64,000 bases of DNA, taken from Photorhabdus laumondii subsp. laumondii (GTDB taxonomy: Bacteria > Pseudomonadota > Gammaproteobacteria > Enterobacterales > Enterobacteriaceae). The position numbers and the translations under genes are program-made. Below the pieces are notes generated by a model. The model was not told the origin of the DNA. It made no database searches and saw nothing but the letters and a program-made list of their open reading frames with translations. Positions 46,252 through 55,923 of this stretch are shown here, one piece after another (position 1 is the stretch's first letter; each line of letters starts with the position of its first letter). The stretch covers positions 5,208,001 to 5,272,000 of the forward strand of contig NZ_CP024901.1 in the NCBI RefSeq assembly GCF_003343245.1. The letters are read 5' to 3'.

Positions 46252-46638
46252 ATGTCATACGAGATTAATACCAATAAAGCCCCAGCGGCAATTGGTCCAT
46301 ATGTTCAGGGGGTTGATCTAGGCAATATGGTCATCACTTCCGGCCAGATCCCAGTCAATCCAGAAACAGGTGATGTCGCAGAAGATATCGCCGCTCAAGC
46401 TCGTCAATCACTGGAAAATGTTAAAGCTATCGTTGAAAGAGCAGGTCTCACTGTAGGTGACATTGTTAAAACAACTGTCTTCGTTAAAGACCTGAATGAC
46501 TTCGGTACCGTTAACGCAACTTATGAAGCATTCTTCAAAGAACACAATGCATCTTTCCCAGCCCGTTCTTGTGTTGAAGTAGCCCGTCTGCCAAAAGACG
46601 TTAAAATCGAAATCGAAGCTATCGCGATTCGTAAATAA
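46252..46638 (+). CDS. ridA: 2-iminobutanoate/2-iminopropanoate deaminase RidA
   Basis: This 128-residue YjgF/UK114-family protein hydrolyses reactive enamine/imine intermediates from PLP enzymes, protecting branched-chain amino-acid synthesis. Motifs include IGPYVQGV, SGQIPVNPETG and the catalytic Arg in PARSCVEVARLPKDVKIEIEAIA. ACAGGAGAA precedes ATG 46252. Its position after pyrI is conserved in enterobacteria. Confidence 0.97.
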   Translation: MSYEINTNKAPAAIGPYVQGVDLGNMVITSGQIPVNPETGDVAEDIAAQARQSLENVKAIVERAGLTVGDIVKTTVFVKDLNDFGTVNATYEAFFKEHNASFPARSCVEVARLPKDVKIEIEAIAIRK

Positions 46639-46655
46639 TCCCTGCCCTGTTTTCT

Positions 46656-46695
46656 ACAACCCCTTGGTTAGTTACTGACCAAGGGGTTGTACTTT
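46656..46695 (+). terminator. Rho-independent terminator of ridA
   Basis: ACAACCCCTTGGT / ACCAAGGGGTTGT is a 13-bp perfect stem with a 9-nt loop, followed by ACTTTT. Confidence 0.9.
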
Positions 46696-46770
46696 TCACT
46701 GAACCTTAAAATATTAAGTCTCCATTCTTTGTTTCAGATCAAATGAGATCGTGATTATCCCACTCAAAAT

Positions 46771-46817
46771 TACTATATATTGTGTTTAAATATAAAAATA
46801 AGACTATATATAGCAAC
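46771..46817 (+). promoter_or_regulatory. Paired NrdR boxes upstream of nrdD
   Basis: TACTATATATTGTGTT (46771-46786) and GACTATATATAGCAAC (46802-46817) match the NrdR consensus (ACACTATATATTGTGT-like). They start 31 bp apart, three helical turns, as known for NrdR operators. They predict repression of nrdDG by NrdR-(d)ATP. Confidence 0.78.
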
Positions 46818-46888
46818 ATCTATCTTCAAACTGGATATCAAAACGAGAATAGTTTGCCCTTCGGATAACATTCTCAAGGAGTCATATT

Positions 46889-49027
46889 GTGAAAACTGTT
46901 GTGATAAAACGGGATGGTCGCCAGGTACCATTTGATGAAACACGTATCAGAGATGCCGTAAAACGGGCCACTTCTGCCGTTGGCATGACGGATGATGAGT
47001 ATTGTATCCAAGTTGCATCCGCAGTAACGCAATCAATGGCTGACTACAGGCAAGTTGATGTACAAGATATTCAGAACGCAGTAGAACATCAATTGATAGC
47101 AAACAAGCATGATCACCTTGTCCACCGCTATATTCAATATCGTCACGATAGGGATACTGTCCGAGAATTACACAGCCGACTTAATCAAGAAATCCGTGGC
47201 TTAGTTGAACAGAGTAACGTTTCCCTACTCAATGAGAACGCCAATAAAGACAGCAAAGTGATTCCAACTCAACGGGATCTGCTGGCCGGGATTGTTGCTA
47301 AAAATTATGCCAAACAATATATTCTGCCGCGTAATGTGGTATTAGCCCACGAAAAAGGCGAAATCCACTATCATGATCTCGATTATTCCCCCTTTTTCCC
47401 AATGTTTAATTGTATGTTGATCGATCTGAAAGGCATGCTAACTCATGGGTTCAAAATGGGTAATGCTGAAATAGAACCACCAAAATCCATTTCAACCGCA
47501 ACGGCGGTAACGGCTCAAATTATCGCTCAGGTTGCCAGCCATATTTATGGCGGTACCACCATCAATCGTATAGATGAAGCATTGGCCCCCTTCGTTAAAG
47601 CCAGCTATGAAAAACATTTGGCGATTGCCGAAGAGTGGGATATCACTGATAAAAAATCTTATGCCGAAGTACGAACAGAAAAAGAGTGTTATGACGCTTT
47701 TCAATCACTGGAATATGAAGTTAATACACTGCATACCGCCAATGGGCAGACTCCTTTTGTCACTTTTGGCTTTGGTCTGGGTACATCAAAAGAATCCCGT
47801 CTAATCCAACAATCTATTCTGCGTAACCGCATTGCTGGTTTGGGTAAGAACCACAAAACAGCGGTGTTCCCCAAACTGGTATTTGCTATCCGTGATGGCC
47901 TGAATCACAAACTCGGTGATCCTAACTATGATATCAAGCAACTGGCTCTCAAATGTGCCAGTAAGCGCATGTACCCAGATATTCTTAACTATGATCAAGT
48001 GGTTAAGGTCACAGGCTCCTTTAAAACCCCAATGGGTTGTCGCAGTTTCCTCGGTGTTTATGAGGAAAGGGGGGAACAAATTCATGAAGGACGCAATAAC
48101 TTAGGGGTTATCAGTTTGAACCTGCCTCGGATAGCTATCGAAGCCAAAGGAGATGAAAAACATTTCTGGCAATTACTAAACAAACGTCTGGCACTGGCAA
48201 AGCAAGCACTAATGACCCGTATTACCCGCTTGGAAAGTGTCAAAGCACGAGTTGCACCCATCCTTTATATGGAAGGTGCCTGCGGGGTTCGCTTGAAAGC
48301 CGATGATAATATCGCTGAAATCTTTAAGCATGGCCGGGCCTCTATCTCCCTAGGCTATATTGGTATTCATGAGACCATTAATGCATTGTATGGCAATCAA
48401 GTTCATCTATTTGATGATCAACAATTACGTGTAAAAGCACTCTCAATTGTTGATCATCTGCGAAAAGCCACTGATCAATGGAAAAAAGAGACAGGTTATG
48501 GTTTCAGTTTGTACAGCACACCAAGTGAAAATCTATGTGACCGTTTCTGCCGCCTTGACACCGCTGAGTTTGGCGTGATTGAAGGAGTGACAGACAAAGG
48601 TTATTACACCAACAGTTTCCATCTTGACGTTGAAAAGAAGGTCAATCCTTATGACAAATTGGATTTTGAAGCGCCTTATCCATCACTAACAAATGGTGGC
48701 TTTATCTGTTACGGCGAATATCCTAATCTGCAACATAATCTAAAAGCACTGGAAGATGTCTGGGATTACAGCTACTCACGTGTCCCTTATTACGGTACCA
48801 ATACCCCCATCGACGAATGCTATGAATGTGGATTCACCGGTGAATTCTCCTGTACCAGTAAAGGGTTTACCTGCCCACGCTGTGGCAATCATGAACCTTC
48901 CAGAGTATCAGTCATCCGCCGCGTCTGTGGTTATCTGGGAAGCCCTGATGCCCGCCCATTCAATGCAGGTAAACAAGAAGAGGTGAAACGCAGAGTAAAG
49001 CATCTGACAAATGGGCAATTAGGCTAA
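46889..49027 (+). CDS. nrdD: Anaerobic ribonucleoside-triphosphate reductase NrdD
   Basis: This 712-residue glycyl-radical enzyme reduces NTPs to dNTPs without oxygen. An N-terminal ATP-cone (VVIKRDGRQVPFDETRIRDAV) provides allosteric control. The C-terminus has the zinc cysteines CYECGFTG...CPRCG and the radical Gly681 in RVCGYLGSP, the same residue number as in E. coli. The start is GTG 46889 with AAGGA upstream. Activated by NrdG, encoded 20 bp downstream. Confidence 0.98.
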   Translation: MKTVVIKRDGRQVPFDETRIRDAVKRATSAVGMTDDEYCIQVASAVTQSMADYRQVDVQDIQNAVEHQLIANKHDHLVHRYIQYRHDRDTVRELHSRLNQEIRGLVEQSNVSLLNENANKDSKVIPTQRDLLAGIVAKNYAKQYILPRNVVLAHEKGEIHYHDLDYSPFFPMFNCMLIDLKGMLTHGFKMGNAEIEPPKSISTATAVTAQIIAQVASHIYGGTTINRIDEALAPFVKASYEKHLAIAEEWDITDKKSYAEVRTEKECYDAFQSLEYEVNTLHTANGQTPFVTFGFGLGTSKESRLIQQSILRNRIAGLGKNHKTAVFPKLVFAIRDGLNHKLGDPNYDIKQLALKCASKRMYPDILNYDQVVKVTGSFKTPMGCRSFLGVYEERGEQIHEGRNNLGVISLNLPRIAIEAKGDEKHFWQLLNKRLALAKQALMTRITRLESVKARVAPILYMEGACGVRLKADDNIAEIFKHGRASISLGYIGIHETINALYGNQVHLFDDQQLRVKALSIVDHLRKATDQWKKETGYGFSLYSTPSENLCDRFCRLDTAEFGVIEGVTDKGYYTNSFHLDVEKKVNPYDKLDFEAPYPSLTNGGFICYGEYPNLQHNLKALEDVWDYSYSRVPYYGTNTPIDECYECGFTGEFSCTSKGFTCPRCGNHEPSRVSVIRRVCGYLGSPDARPFNAGKQEEVKRRVKHLTNGQLG

Positions 49028-49046
49028 TTTAAGGCAGGCTGATAAC

Positions 49047-49511
49047 GTGAATTACCACCAATACTACTCTGTTGATGTGGTCAACGGCCCCGGAACCCGC
49101 TGCACACTATTTGTCGCGGGGTGCGAACATCAATGCCCCGGTTGTTATAACAAAAGTACCTGGCGGGTGAACTCCGGCCAACCATTTACGCAGGAAATGG
49201 AAGACCGTGTAATTTTTGATTTACAGGACAAACGTATTAAACGACAAGGGCTATCTTTATCTGGCGGAGATCCCCTACATCCACACAACACATCCGCAAT
49301 CCTGCAATTGGTAAAACGGGTTAAAACAGAGTGCCCAGACAAGGACATTTGGCTTTGGACAGGTTATCGGCTAAAGGAACTTAGCGAAATTCAACAGGAA
49401 ATTGTCAGCTATATTAATGTGCTAGTGGATGGCAAGTTTATACAAGAGCTTTATGAGCCCGGTTTACTATGGCGTGGTAGCTACAACCAGATTATTTATA
49501 GATTAAGATAA
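49047..49511 (+). CDS. nrdG: Anaerobic ribonucleotide reductase activase NrdG
   Basis: This 154-residue radical-SAM enzyme installs the glycyl radical on NrdD. The CX3CX2C cluster is Cys26-Cys30-Cys33 (FVAGCEHQCPGCYN), followed by GLSLSGGDPL. The start is GTG 49047. It is in an operon with nrdD. Confidence 0.97.
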   Translation: MNYHQYYSVDVVNGPGTRCTLFVAGCEHQCPGCYNKSTWRVNSGQPFTQEMEDRVIFDLQDKRIKRQGLSLSGGDPLHPHNTSAILQLVKRVKTECPDKDIWLWTGYRLKELSEIQQEIVSYINVLVDGKFIQELYEPGLLWRGSYNQIIYRLR

Positions 49512-49513
49512 TT

Positions 49514-49945
49514 TTATCGCTGCCAGCAGATTTTTTTACCAAATCCAAGCGTATTATCAGTCATCTTTATTTCATTGAGATTCAGTTGCCAAATAGGTGT
49601 TTTAACAGCAATTGACACAGGAAAACGGCGGCAATAACGTGCTCTGGCCACTTTATCTTTTTCACCCTCAAGACGAATGACTTCTCCTTTGAACTGAATA
49701 CCTTTTATCTGTGCAATATGACGAATCTGCCCGGCAATGGTACCTGCAACTTGTGGATTTACCTGCATCATTTCACCGTGGCGAGTATGAAGTTCAGTCA
49801 TAAACCAAAAGGCTATTTCATCGGCATTGAAAACATAGAAACAATTTGCGCACCAAACATCATCACCGGTTGCTGTACAAAGCGTTAGGACATGCTGTCT
49901 TGCGAGGTATCTGTGGATAATCTGAAAGTTTTCAGTCGCGTTCAC
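49514..49945 (-). CDS. yhbP: YhbP (UPF0306) flavin-fold protein
   Basis: This 143-residue protein belongs to the pyridoxamine-phosphate-oxidase-like split-barrel group and is closely similar to E. coli YhbP (YLARQHVLTLC, LWCAN-like VWCANCFYVF, KTRHG-like HTRHGEMM, IKMTDNTLGFGKKI). Function is not established; flavin binding is probable for the fold. It is convergent with nrdG, only 2 bp between stops, and begins the yhb block (yhbP, yhbQ, yhbS). Confidence 0.9.
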   Translation of the reverse strand: MNATENFQIIHRYLARQHVLTLCTATGDDVWCANCFYVFNADEIAFWFMTELHTRHGEMMQVNPQVAGTIAGQIRHIAQIKGIQFKGEVIRLEGEKDKVARARYCRRFPVSIAVKTPIWQLNLNEIKMTDNTLGFGKKICWQR

Positions 49946-50068
49946 TCTCTCTCCAATAGCAGGATTGTATCTGCCTCGAAGCCCAGAACCACGCCGGGAT
50001 AAACATCATCCTACGGCGTGTTCTGATATCTCCTGACAGGGACAGGGTTCAGTATGCTCTACTATAAA

Positions 50069-50320
50069 TTAGTTATAGATCTCAGCAACACCTGATAATT
50101 GATTCTTACCGCTGGCAGAGATAATACGGAAAGAAGATGCACCTGCTTTGTCAGCTTTTTTGGATAATTCGGCACTTAGGGTTTCCAAAGTATCAGCCCC
50201 CGTTACAGAAACTACACCAATTTTAGGGGAAGAAGAAGTTTGAACTTCTGTTGCCGCTATACTACCAAAAGAGATAGCACTTAAAGCTAAAGCAACAGCG
50301 ATATATTTTACGTTTTTCAT
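50069..50320 (-). CDS. Small secreted DUF1471 (YhcN/BhsA-like) protein
   Basis: This 83-residue protein has a signal peptide (KNVKYIAVALALSAISFGSIAA) and a short DUF1471 domain (IGVVSVTGADTLETLSAELSKKADKAGASSFRII). Family members are periplasmic or outer-membrane stress proteins that affect biofilm, acid or peroxide resistance. The start is ATG 50320; an in-frame codon at 50338 lies upstream but gives no better signal peptide. Confidence 0.85.
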   Translation of the reverse strand: MKNVKYIAVALALSAISFGSIAATEVQTSSSPKIGVVSVTGADTLETLSAELSKKADKAGASSFRIISASGKNQLSGVAEIYN

Positions 50321-50594
50321 ACTATGATCCTTGATCAATTTTTAGTGGAATGAGTTACTCTCTGTGATGTGGATCATAGTATGCTCTAAAGGCCGGAATA
50401 AAAATTAGCAATTATTGCTATTTTATTTCAATTTTTTTGAATAAATAATGCGACGTATAGCAAATTGATATGTAACAGGTTTTATAAAACTGTTATATTG
50501 TAATAACTTAAACTAAATTATTCAGAAAAATGATATAGAAAAACGTTCGAGTAAAATATAAATATCAAAAATAGAAAATTCAGAAAAAAATTAT

Positions 50595-50909
50595 ATGGCT
50601 GAAAATCAATGGGTTCTTTACTTACTGAAAACAAAATCAGGCATGCTTTATACCGGGATAACAACAAATATTCACCGCCGTTTTGCACAACATGAAAACG
50701 GGAAAGGAGCCAAATCACTGAGGGGGAAAGGGCCGTTACAGCTAGTTTTCAGTAGTTATGCCGGAGACCGCTCCAATGCCTCACAACTGGAATATCAAGT
50801 AAAACAATTAAGTAAACAGCAAAAAGAGAGGCTGGTTATTTGCCAGCCCGTCTGTATAGCAGAATATTTAGCATCAATTAGAAACGGTCAAAGTGTGAGG
50901 AGTAAGTAA
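50595..50909 (+). CDS. yhbQ: GIY-YIG nuclease-family protein YhbQ
   Basis: This 104-residue single-domain GIY-YIG protein contains [31 protein letters not shown] with the Tyr pair and catalytic Arg, and a Glu in [13 protein letters not shown]. coli YhbQ is reported to be a small nuclease linked to DNA repair and genome stability. It overlaps the 3' end of yhbS by 32 bp in the opposite direction. Confidence 0.93.
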   Translation: MAENQWVLYLLKTKSGMLYTGITTNIHRRFAQHENGKGAKSLRGKGPLQLVFSSYAGDRSNASQLEYQVKQLSKQQKERLVICQPVCIAEYLASIRNGQSVRSK

Positions 50910-51381
50910 CCAACCCCTTATGGTCAGCCAAGGAACTATCAGCTAATTCATATACCTGAAAATAAGATTCACACGTTGACCACTGGCAATGCAACTGATG
51001 CTCACTGGCAAGCGTAAAACCAAACCGGCAATAGTAGTGTGGATCACCCAAAACAACGACGACGCCATAGCCAAATTCATTCAGGCTATCCAAACCTTCA
51101 TACACCAGCTTTTCACCAATCCCCTGCCGACGATATTCTTCAGCAACCGCTAACGGTGCCAAACCAACCCATTGGTGATCTTCACCATTAATATCCACCG
51201 GACTAAAAGCCACATAACCGATTACCTGGCCTTCGTCATCTGTAGCAACCACACCTAACGTCAATAATCCATCTTCCCGCAATTGTTGGACCAATTCCGC
51301 TTCTGCCGGGGTATCAAAAGATTTCCGTAATAATTGATCTATTCCCGCTGCATCTACTGGAATTTCTACTCTGATCAACAT
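50878..51381 (-). CDS. yhbS: GNAT-family N-acetyltransferase YhbS
   Basis: This 167-residue GNAT protein is close to E. coli Yhb[42 protein letters not shown], and the acetyl-CoA loop [15 protein letters not shown]. The substrate is unclear; roles in tRNA or small-RNA-related acetylation have been proposed for relatives. ATG 51381 is chosen from the similarity. It overlaps the ubiT remnant by 7 bp. Confidence 0.92.
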   Translation of the reverse strand: MLIRVEIPVDAAGIDQLLRKSFDTPAEAELVQQLREDGLLTLGVVATDDEGQVIGYVAFSPVDINGEDHQWVGLAPLAVAEEYRRQGIGEKLVYEGLDSLNEFGYGVVVVLGDPHYYCRFGFTLASEHQLHCQWSTCESYFQVYELADSSLADHKGLVTYSSHFDRF

Positions 51382-51671
51382 GATAATTGCGCAAGATCGT
51401 GCTGATCCGCGCCCTCCGGCAAACTCGCTTTTATACACTCAGCCAATTGGAACAAACCCGCACAAAGAACAGCAAGCATGAACTTTAGCGCTAACGTATC
51501 TACCAAATTTTTAACACACAACCCTAATTCTGTACGAATAACCATTAGAATCAGATAATTGGCTTCGTCGCTGAAACTAACCTCTTCCTGCTTATACTGG
51601 TTGATAACTAAATGACTATCACGAACAGTAATAAACCAGTGCAGAGTAAGATTGTGGATTTTTCCTAACAC
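51375..51671 (-). pseudogene. ubiT: Internally deleted ubiT (yhbT, SCP2-domain) gene
   Basis: The 98-residue frame aligns to parts of E. coli UbiT (174 residues, SCP2 sterol-carrier domain, needed with UbiU/UbiV for oxygen-independent ubiquinone synthesis). It keeps the first four residues, then DLQWF-like TLHWFITVRDSHLVINQ and VSFSDEANYLILM, then TELGLCVKNLVDTLALK. About 50 residues after the start and about 18 residues in the centre of the SCP2 domain are missing, although the frame is intact. ubiU and ubiV are not downstream, where other genes begin. It is probably non-functional. Confidence 0.72.
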
Positions 51672-51861
51672 AGCTCAGACTCCTTACTTGATAAAGTAAC
51701 GTAGCTATTTAGCCAAAATATATCGGCATTCGCCCGATCCTACATCAAGAATCCAATACAGACCTAACTGTAAATTTTACCTTTTAATTATTAGGGTAAT
51801 ATCTGACTATAAACTGCGCTAAATCAAAACATCCCACCACTAATTCAATTACAATTACTAA
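51672..51861. other. Intergenic region without visible genes
   Basis: About 190 bp of AT-rich DNA between the ubiT remnant and a start-less open frame. Nothing recognisable. Confidence 0.35.
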
Positions 51862-52206
51862 TCATTTATTACTTTATTCCGGTATTTTATATGGAGTAAC
51901 TTTGCCCCACAAAAAATTTATTTACGTGACACAGTTGTCGTCGATAACGAAGAAGAACTTATCTATATCTGTCTGAAATATGATATTAAAGCCCATGATT
52001 CTTTAATCCAAATGGAAACAAAAGCATCTCATAAACATACAGTTATAGAAAAAAATGTAAACATAAGTTGCATGCTGAAATTAAAATTTACACATACTGA
52101 TTATAGCCGATTGCAAATTTTTGGCTTAATGTATGGCATCAGTCCATATGTATTTCTTAAATTATTGAGAGAGATAATGCGAAAAAGTACGCATAGGATT
52201 TATTAA
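51862..52206 (+). pseudogene. Start-less open frame, possible gene remnant
   Basis: The frame is open from 51862 to the stop at 52204-52206 but has no start codon until ATG 52012. It reads YLRDTVVVDNEEELIYICLK, later LKLKFTHTDYSRLQIFGLMY and ISPYVFLKLLREIMRKS, with a helix-turn-helix-like end. Codon use looks protein-like. A product from ATG 52012 would have 64 residues. It may be a degraded regulator gene upstream of the prenyltransferase cluster; I do not recognise it. Confidence 0.35.
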
Positions 52207-52291
52207 GATTTGCTTCTTTATTGATTATCCTTGGGCTGAATTGTCACAAATGTATATAGTTTAATCCTTATACAATAAATAGGAACAGTGT

Positions 52292-53236
52292 ATGGAAAGC
52301 CAAGATATTTATTCAAAATTCATTGGTAAGAGGATAAAGCTATGGATGGATGAGCGTTTCCCGCTACAAAATGCGCCGCTTTTCTTTATCTTTTATATCA
52401 TTAGCTATTCCGTAGCTTTTTATTCAATAGGGGAAAAGCCCATTTTGTCATGGGAGATCCTGCTCGGTTGCCTGATGTCCTTCTCCTATTTTTTACTATT
52501 ACGGATATTCGATGAGCATAAAGATTACCAACTGGATTGTGAACATCATCCACAGCGAATTTTACAGCGCGGTATTATTACGCTGAAAAATCTACGGGTA
52601 CTTGGTATCTGTTGTATCGCATTACAATTAGGTGGAAGTCTATTTCTAGATCGGGGAATTGGCTCAGTTACTTTTGCCTGGCTGTTGGTCTTTATCTGGA
52701 CCTGTCTTATGGGGAAAGAATTCTTTATCGGTGAATGGCTAAATCAACACCTTACTTGGTATGCCATTTCCCATATGCTGGTAATGCCACTCATTATCTG
52801 GTGGTTAAGCAATATCGCCAGTCCTAACCTCACACTCAATTTCCCAATATGGGTTTTGATGGGATTGTGCTTTTTCTCTGGATTCAGTTTTGAAATTACA
52901 CGCAAGTGTAAAGGCCCAGATGAAGAACGTCTTGAAATACCGACCTATTCATCTATTTTCGGCAGAAAAGGAGCTGTCGCTATTATCGCGGCATTGCTCA
53001 CTGTAATGCTGATATTACAGATTTGGCTAATCCGTATCACCACTGATGGTATAGCGTTATGGGCGTTAATTACCTTGGTCGTTTGTTATGCATTGTGTCT
53101 ATGGCAATTAGGCAAATTCCTCCATAACCCTACCATCCAAAATCGCAAACGCGATGAAGCTATCGTGGGAATATTCATGGTGCTAGGTTATTCAGTTTGC
53201 ACTGCTAGCATCTTAATAAAGCTTGGGTTTGCTTAG
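52292..53236 (+). CDS. UbiA-family prenyltransferase
   Basis: This 314-residue protein has about eight transmembrane segments and the Asp-rich prenyl-diphosphate site D74-x3-D78-x3-D82 (RIFDEHKDYQLD), followed by HPQRILQRGIIT. A second acidic motif, ITRKCKGPDEER, lies about residues 205-216. UbiA enzymes transfer a prenyl chain to an aromatic ring or to glycerol-phosphate-type acceptors. The acceptor here cannot be told. It is the first gene of a same-strand series to 62451 and lies 20 bp before the HMG-CoA reductase fusion. AGGAACAG precedes ATG 52292. Confidence 0.82.
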   Translation: MESQDIYSKFIGKRIKLWMDERFPLQNAPLFFIFYIISYSVAFYSIGEKPILSWEILLGCLMSFSYFLLLRIFDEHKDYQLDCEHHPQRILQRGIITLKNLRVLGICCIALQLGGSLFLDRGIGSVTFAWLLVFIWTCLMGKEFFIGEWLNQHLTWYAISHMLVMPLIIWWLSNIASPNLTLNFPIWVLMGLCFFSGFSFEITRKCKGPDEERLEIPTYSSIFGRKGAVAIIAALLTVMLILQIWLIRITTDGIALWALITLVVCYALCLWQLGKFLHNPTIQNRKRDEAIVGIFMVLGYSVCTASILIKLGFA

Positions 53237-53256
53237 GCATTAAAGGAAATACAGTT

Positions 53257-55758
53257 ATGTTGCAAAAAAATCTCCAATCATATGTATGTGATGTTTCAGA
53301 TAATACCACTGCACACACAGAAAACTGTGCGCGAAGTTCTATTCTAGAATTATCACACGATACATTTAGCCTTAAACACCAAGAAGCAACCCAAGTAGAA
53401 TTACTGCCACGCCGCCACCTCTATACTTATACAGAGAAAGCCCGGCAAAAACGTCTGGATTATTTAGCAAAACATACCGGACATACATTGAAACATGTAG
53501 CAGATACCCATCTGGATGCAACGCAATTAACAAAAACCATTGAAGGGTTTATCGGTTCAATAGAAATCCCTGTGGGAATTGCTGGCCCTATCTTGATAAA
53601 GGGGCAATATGCTCAAGGGGTATATTATGCGCCACTTGCCACCACAGAAGGCGCTTTAATTGCGTCAATATCCCGTGGCTCCTCAGCCATTATGCAATCA
53701 GGGGGTACAACTGCGCGTGTACTTGGACAACGAATGATACGTGCCCCTCGTTTTGAATTTTGCAGCGTTTCGCACAGCATTATGTTCAGTGATTGGATCA
53801 ACGAACATATCAGCGAACTACGGTATGAAATTGGACGCCATTCTAAGCATGCACAATTGGTGGAAGTAAAGCCACAAATCATCGGGCGCAGCGTCCATCT
53901 GCAATTCATCTATAATACAGCCGCAGCGGCAGGTCAAAATATGACCACCATCTGCACCTGGTATGCATGTCAGTGGATCCAACAACAGTTAGCCAAAATG
54001 GCGTTTATACCACTGCGTCACTTTATAATCGATGGTAATACTTCGGGCGATAAAAAAGTCTCTTATCAATCTTTCATCGAAGGACGTGGAACACGTGTAG
54101 TAGCTGAAGTTTATCTAGAAGCTGAATCCTGTCAGCAAATATTACGGGTCACTCCACAGCAACTCGTCACGGCTTATCACCATGTCTGCGAGGGCGCTAT
54201 CGCCTCAGGGATGGTCGGCATAAATATTAATGCCGCGAATGTTATCGCCGGGATGTTTACCGCCTTAGGGCAGGACATCGCCTGTGTACATGAATCTTCC
54301 GTCGCGCATTTACACATGACATTGACTGCCGATAACCGTGTCTATTGCAGTATCACACTGCCCTCTCTAATTGTCGGTACCATTGGTGGCGGAACCAATT
54401 TACCACACCAACGTGAATGCCTGAACATGTTGGGCTGCACTGATGAAAACGGCACCGCTCGTCTGGCCGAAATCATCGCTAGTTATTGCCTGGCTCTTGA
54501 TATTTCAACACTGTCAGCGGTTGCTGCGGATGAATTTGCGCAATCACATGAAAAACTTGGCCGCTATCGCCCTGTCACCACTAACAATATCACTGCGCAC
54601 ACCCCACAAGAGCTTGATTTGCCCTTCTTCCAGCAAGCAAATTTTAACCCTGTGTTACAAGGGGCCCATTTAACGACAATCAAACCTAAATTTTCGGGTG
54701 ATGATGGGTACAGCATGCTGACACATCTAAGTTCAAATTATGCGGAACGTTTAATTGGCTTATTTCCTTTTTCTATGACGACATCCGCACAGAACAATTT
54801 ATCCGTGATGCTGAAATTGAAGCCTCTGGGGAGTGAGGTCGTGAATATGGTACTGGATATCGCTAAACACTGCTCTTCTGAGTTGTTTGCCGTTTTCCAG
54901 GATTTTGAACATCAGCTTGAATTTAACCAAAGCCATAGCCGTGAGCTGGCTATTATGAATCAGCAAGATCCACGGTTGATGCGCTATATTCCCGTTATCT
55001 ATGGTGTGATTGAAAACGAAGCAACTGGAACTTATGCCCTGATTGAAGAATTGCTCCACGATATGGTGTTAATGAACAATATTAACCTGGAAACACCTTG
55101 GGAGCAGCACCACCTTGAAGCCGCCATCCGGGGAGTAGCCGATATTCACTCTATCTGGTTGGGACGGGAAGAAGAGCTCACGTGGAAATTCTCGCAACTG
55201 CAAATTCCGAATGCCGATACAGTTTCACAGATGAATCCCCTGTGGCAAAAACTGGGCAATTTTATCCACCAAACGTTTCCTGAGTTGTTCACTGCCGAAC
55301 AACATGAAGATTTCCAGCACTGGGTGGATAATGCCGCCACTTGGTGGAAAGAGATCGAACAGATGCCCAGGACATTGATCCACGGTGATTTCAACCCACG
55401 CAATATTGCCTTCCGGCAACAGGAAACCGGCTTGCATTTATGTGCTTGGGATTGGGAATTGTCTACTTTGCATCTCCCCCAGCGCGACCTGGCAGAACTT
55501 CTGGCCTTTAGCTTAGACCCACAAAGTGATGCAGATAAGGTGGCTTATTATATTGAACTACACCGGGTTGAACTTGAGCAAAAATCGGGGCTCTCCCTCG
55601 ACCCCATAATTTGGCGTCGTGGCTATGAATTAGCGCTGCATGATTTATGGATGAGAAGAATTCCGTTTTATATGATGGCACATAATGTTGTTGGCTACCC
55701 ATTTATGGAGCGCACAATGAAAACGCTCCGCTGGCTTATTTCATTAACACGGAATTAA
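53257..55758 (+). CDS. HMG-CoA reductase fused to an APH-type kinase
   Basis: This 833-residue two-domain protein has an N-terminal part (about 60-450) that is a class I-like HMG-CoA reductase: GFIGSIEIPVGIAGP, PLATTEGALIASISRG, GDKKVSYQSFIEGRG, GTIGGGTNLPHQRECL. The four catalytic residues of the family are present: Glu131, Lys266, Asp340 (GQDIACVHESS) and His431 (QSHEKLGR). The C-terminal part (about 470-833) is an aminoglycoside-phosphotransferase/choline-kinase-like domain with H709-G-D711-FNPRN and Asp732 in AWDWELS. The reductase would make mevalonate from HMG-CoA and the kinase would phosphorylate a small alcohol or amine. I know of no such fusion in a characterised pathway. Enterobacteria otherwise use the MEP route, so a mevalonate enzyme is out of place. 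Confidence 0.9.
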   Translation: MLQKNLQSYVCDVSDNTTAHTENCARSSILELSHDTFSLKHQEATQVELLPRRHLYTYTEKARQKRLDYLAKHTGHTLKHVADTHLDATQLTKTIEGFIGSIEIPVGIAGPILIKGQYAQGVYYAPLATTEGALIASISRGSSAIMQSGGTTARVLGQRMIRAPRFEFCSVSHSIMFSDWINEHISELRYEIGRHSKHAQLVEVKPQIIGRSVHLQFIYNTAAAAGQNMTTICTWYACQWIQQQLAKMAFIPLRHFIIDGNTSGDKKVSYQSFIEGRGTRVVAEVYLEAESCQQILRVTPQQLVTAYHHVCEGAIASGMVGININAANVIAGMFTALGQDIACVHESSVAHLHMTLTADNRVYCSITLPSLIVGTIGGGTNLPHQRECLNMLGCTDENGTARLAEIIASYCLALDISTLSAVAADEFAQSHEKLGRYRPVTTNNITAHTPQELDLPFFQQANFNPVLQGAHLTTIKPKFSGDDGYSMLTHLSSNYAERLIGLFPFSMTTSAQNNLSVMLKLKPLGSEVVNMVLDIAKHCSSELFAVFQDFEHQLEFNQSHSRELAIMNQQDPRLMRYIPVIYGVIENEATGTYALIEELLHDMVLMNNINLETPWEQHHLEAAIRGVADIHSIWLGREEELTWKFSQLQIPNADTVSQMNPLWQKLGNFIHQTFPELFTAEQHEDFQHWVDNAATWWKEIEQMPRTLIHGDFNPRNIAFRQQETGLHLCAWDWELSTLHLPQRDLAELLAFSLDPQSDADKVAYYIELHRVELEQKSGLSLDPIIWRRGYELALHDLWMRRIPFYMMAHNVVGYPFMERTMKTLRWLISLTRN

Positions 55759-55923
55759 TAATCAACCAAATAAACTATTTAATTGACTCTTCCTCTAAAA
55801 TAAGGGTGCAGCAATAGCTTGTAATATATTCATATCTTATTGATCTATTCACGCCAAAAATATTACGTGCAAATAAGAGCATGATGTAAGCAAGATATAC
55901 TATTGCTGCATTGGTGGAACAAT

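Noticed and set aside
46725..46770. Possible FNR site upstream of nrdD (TTTCAGATCAAATGAGATC)
   Set aside because: It matches only half of the TTGAT-N4-ATCAA pattern; too weak to call by eye.
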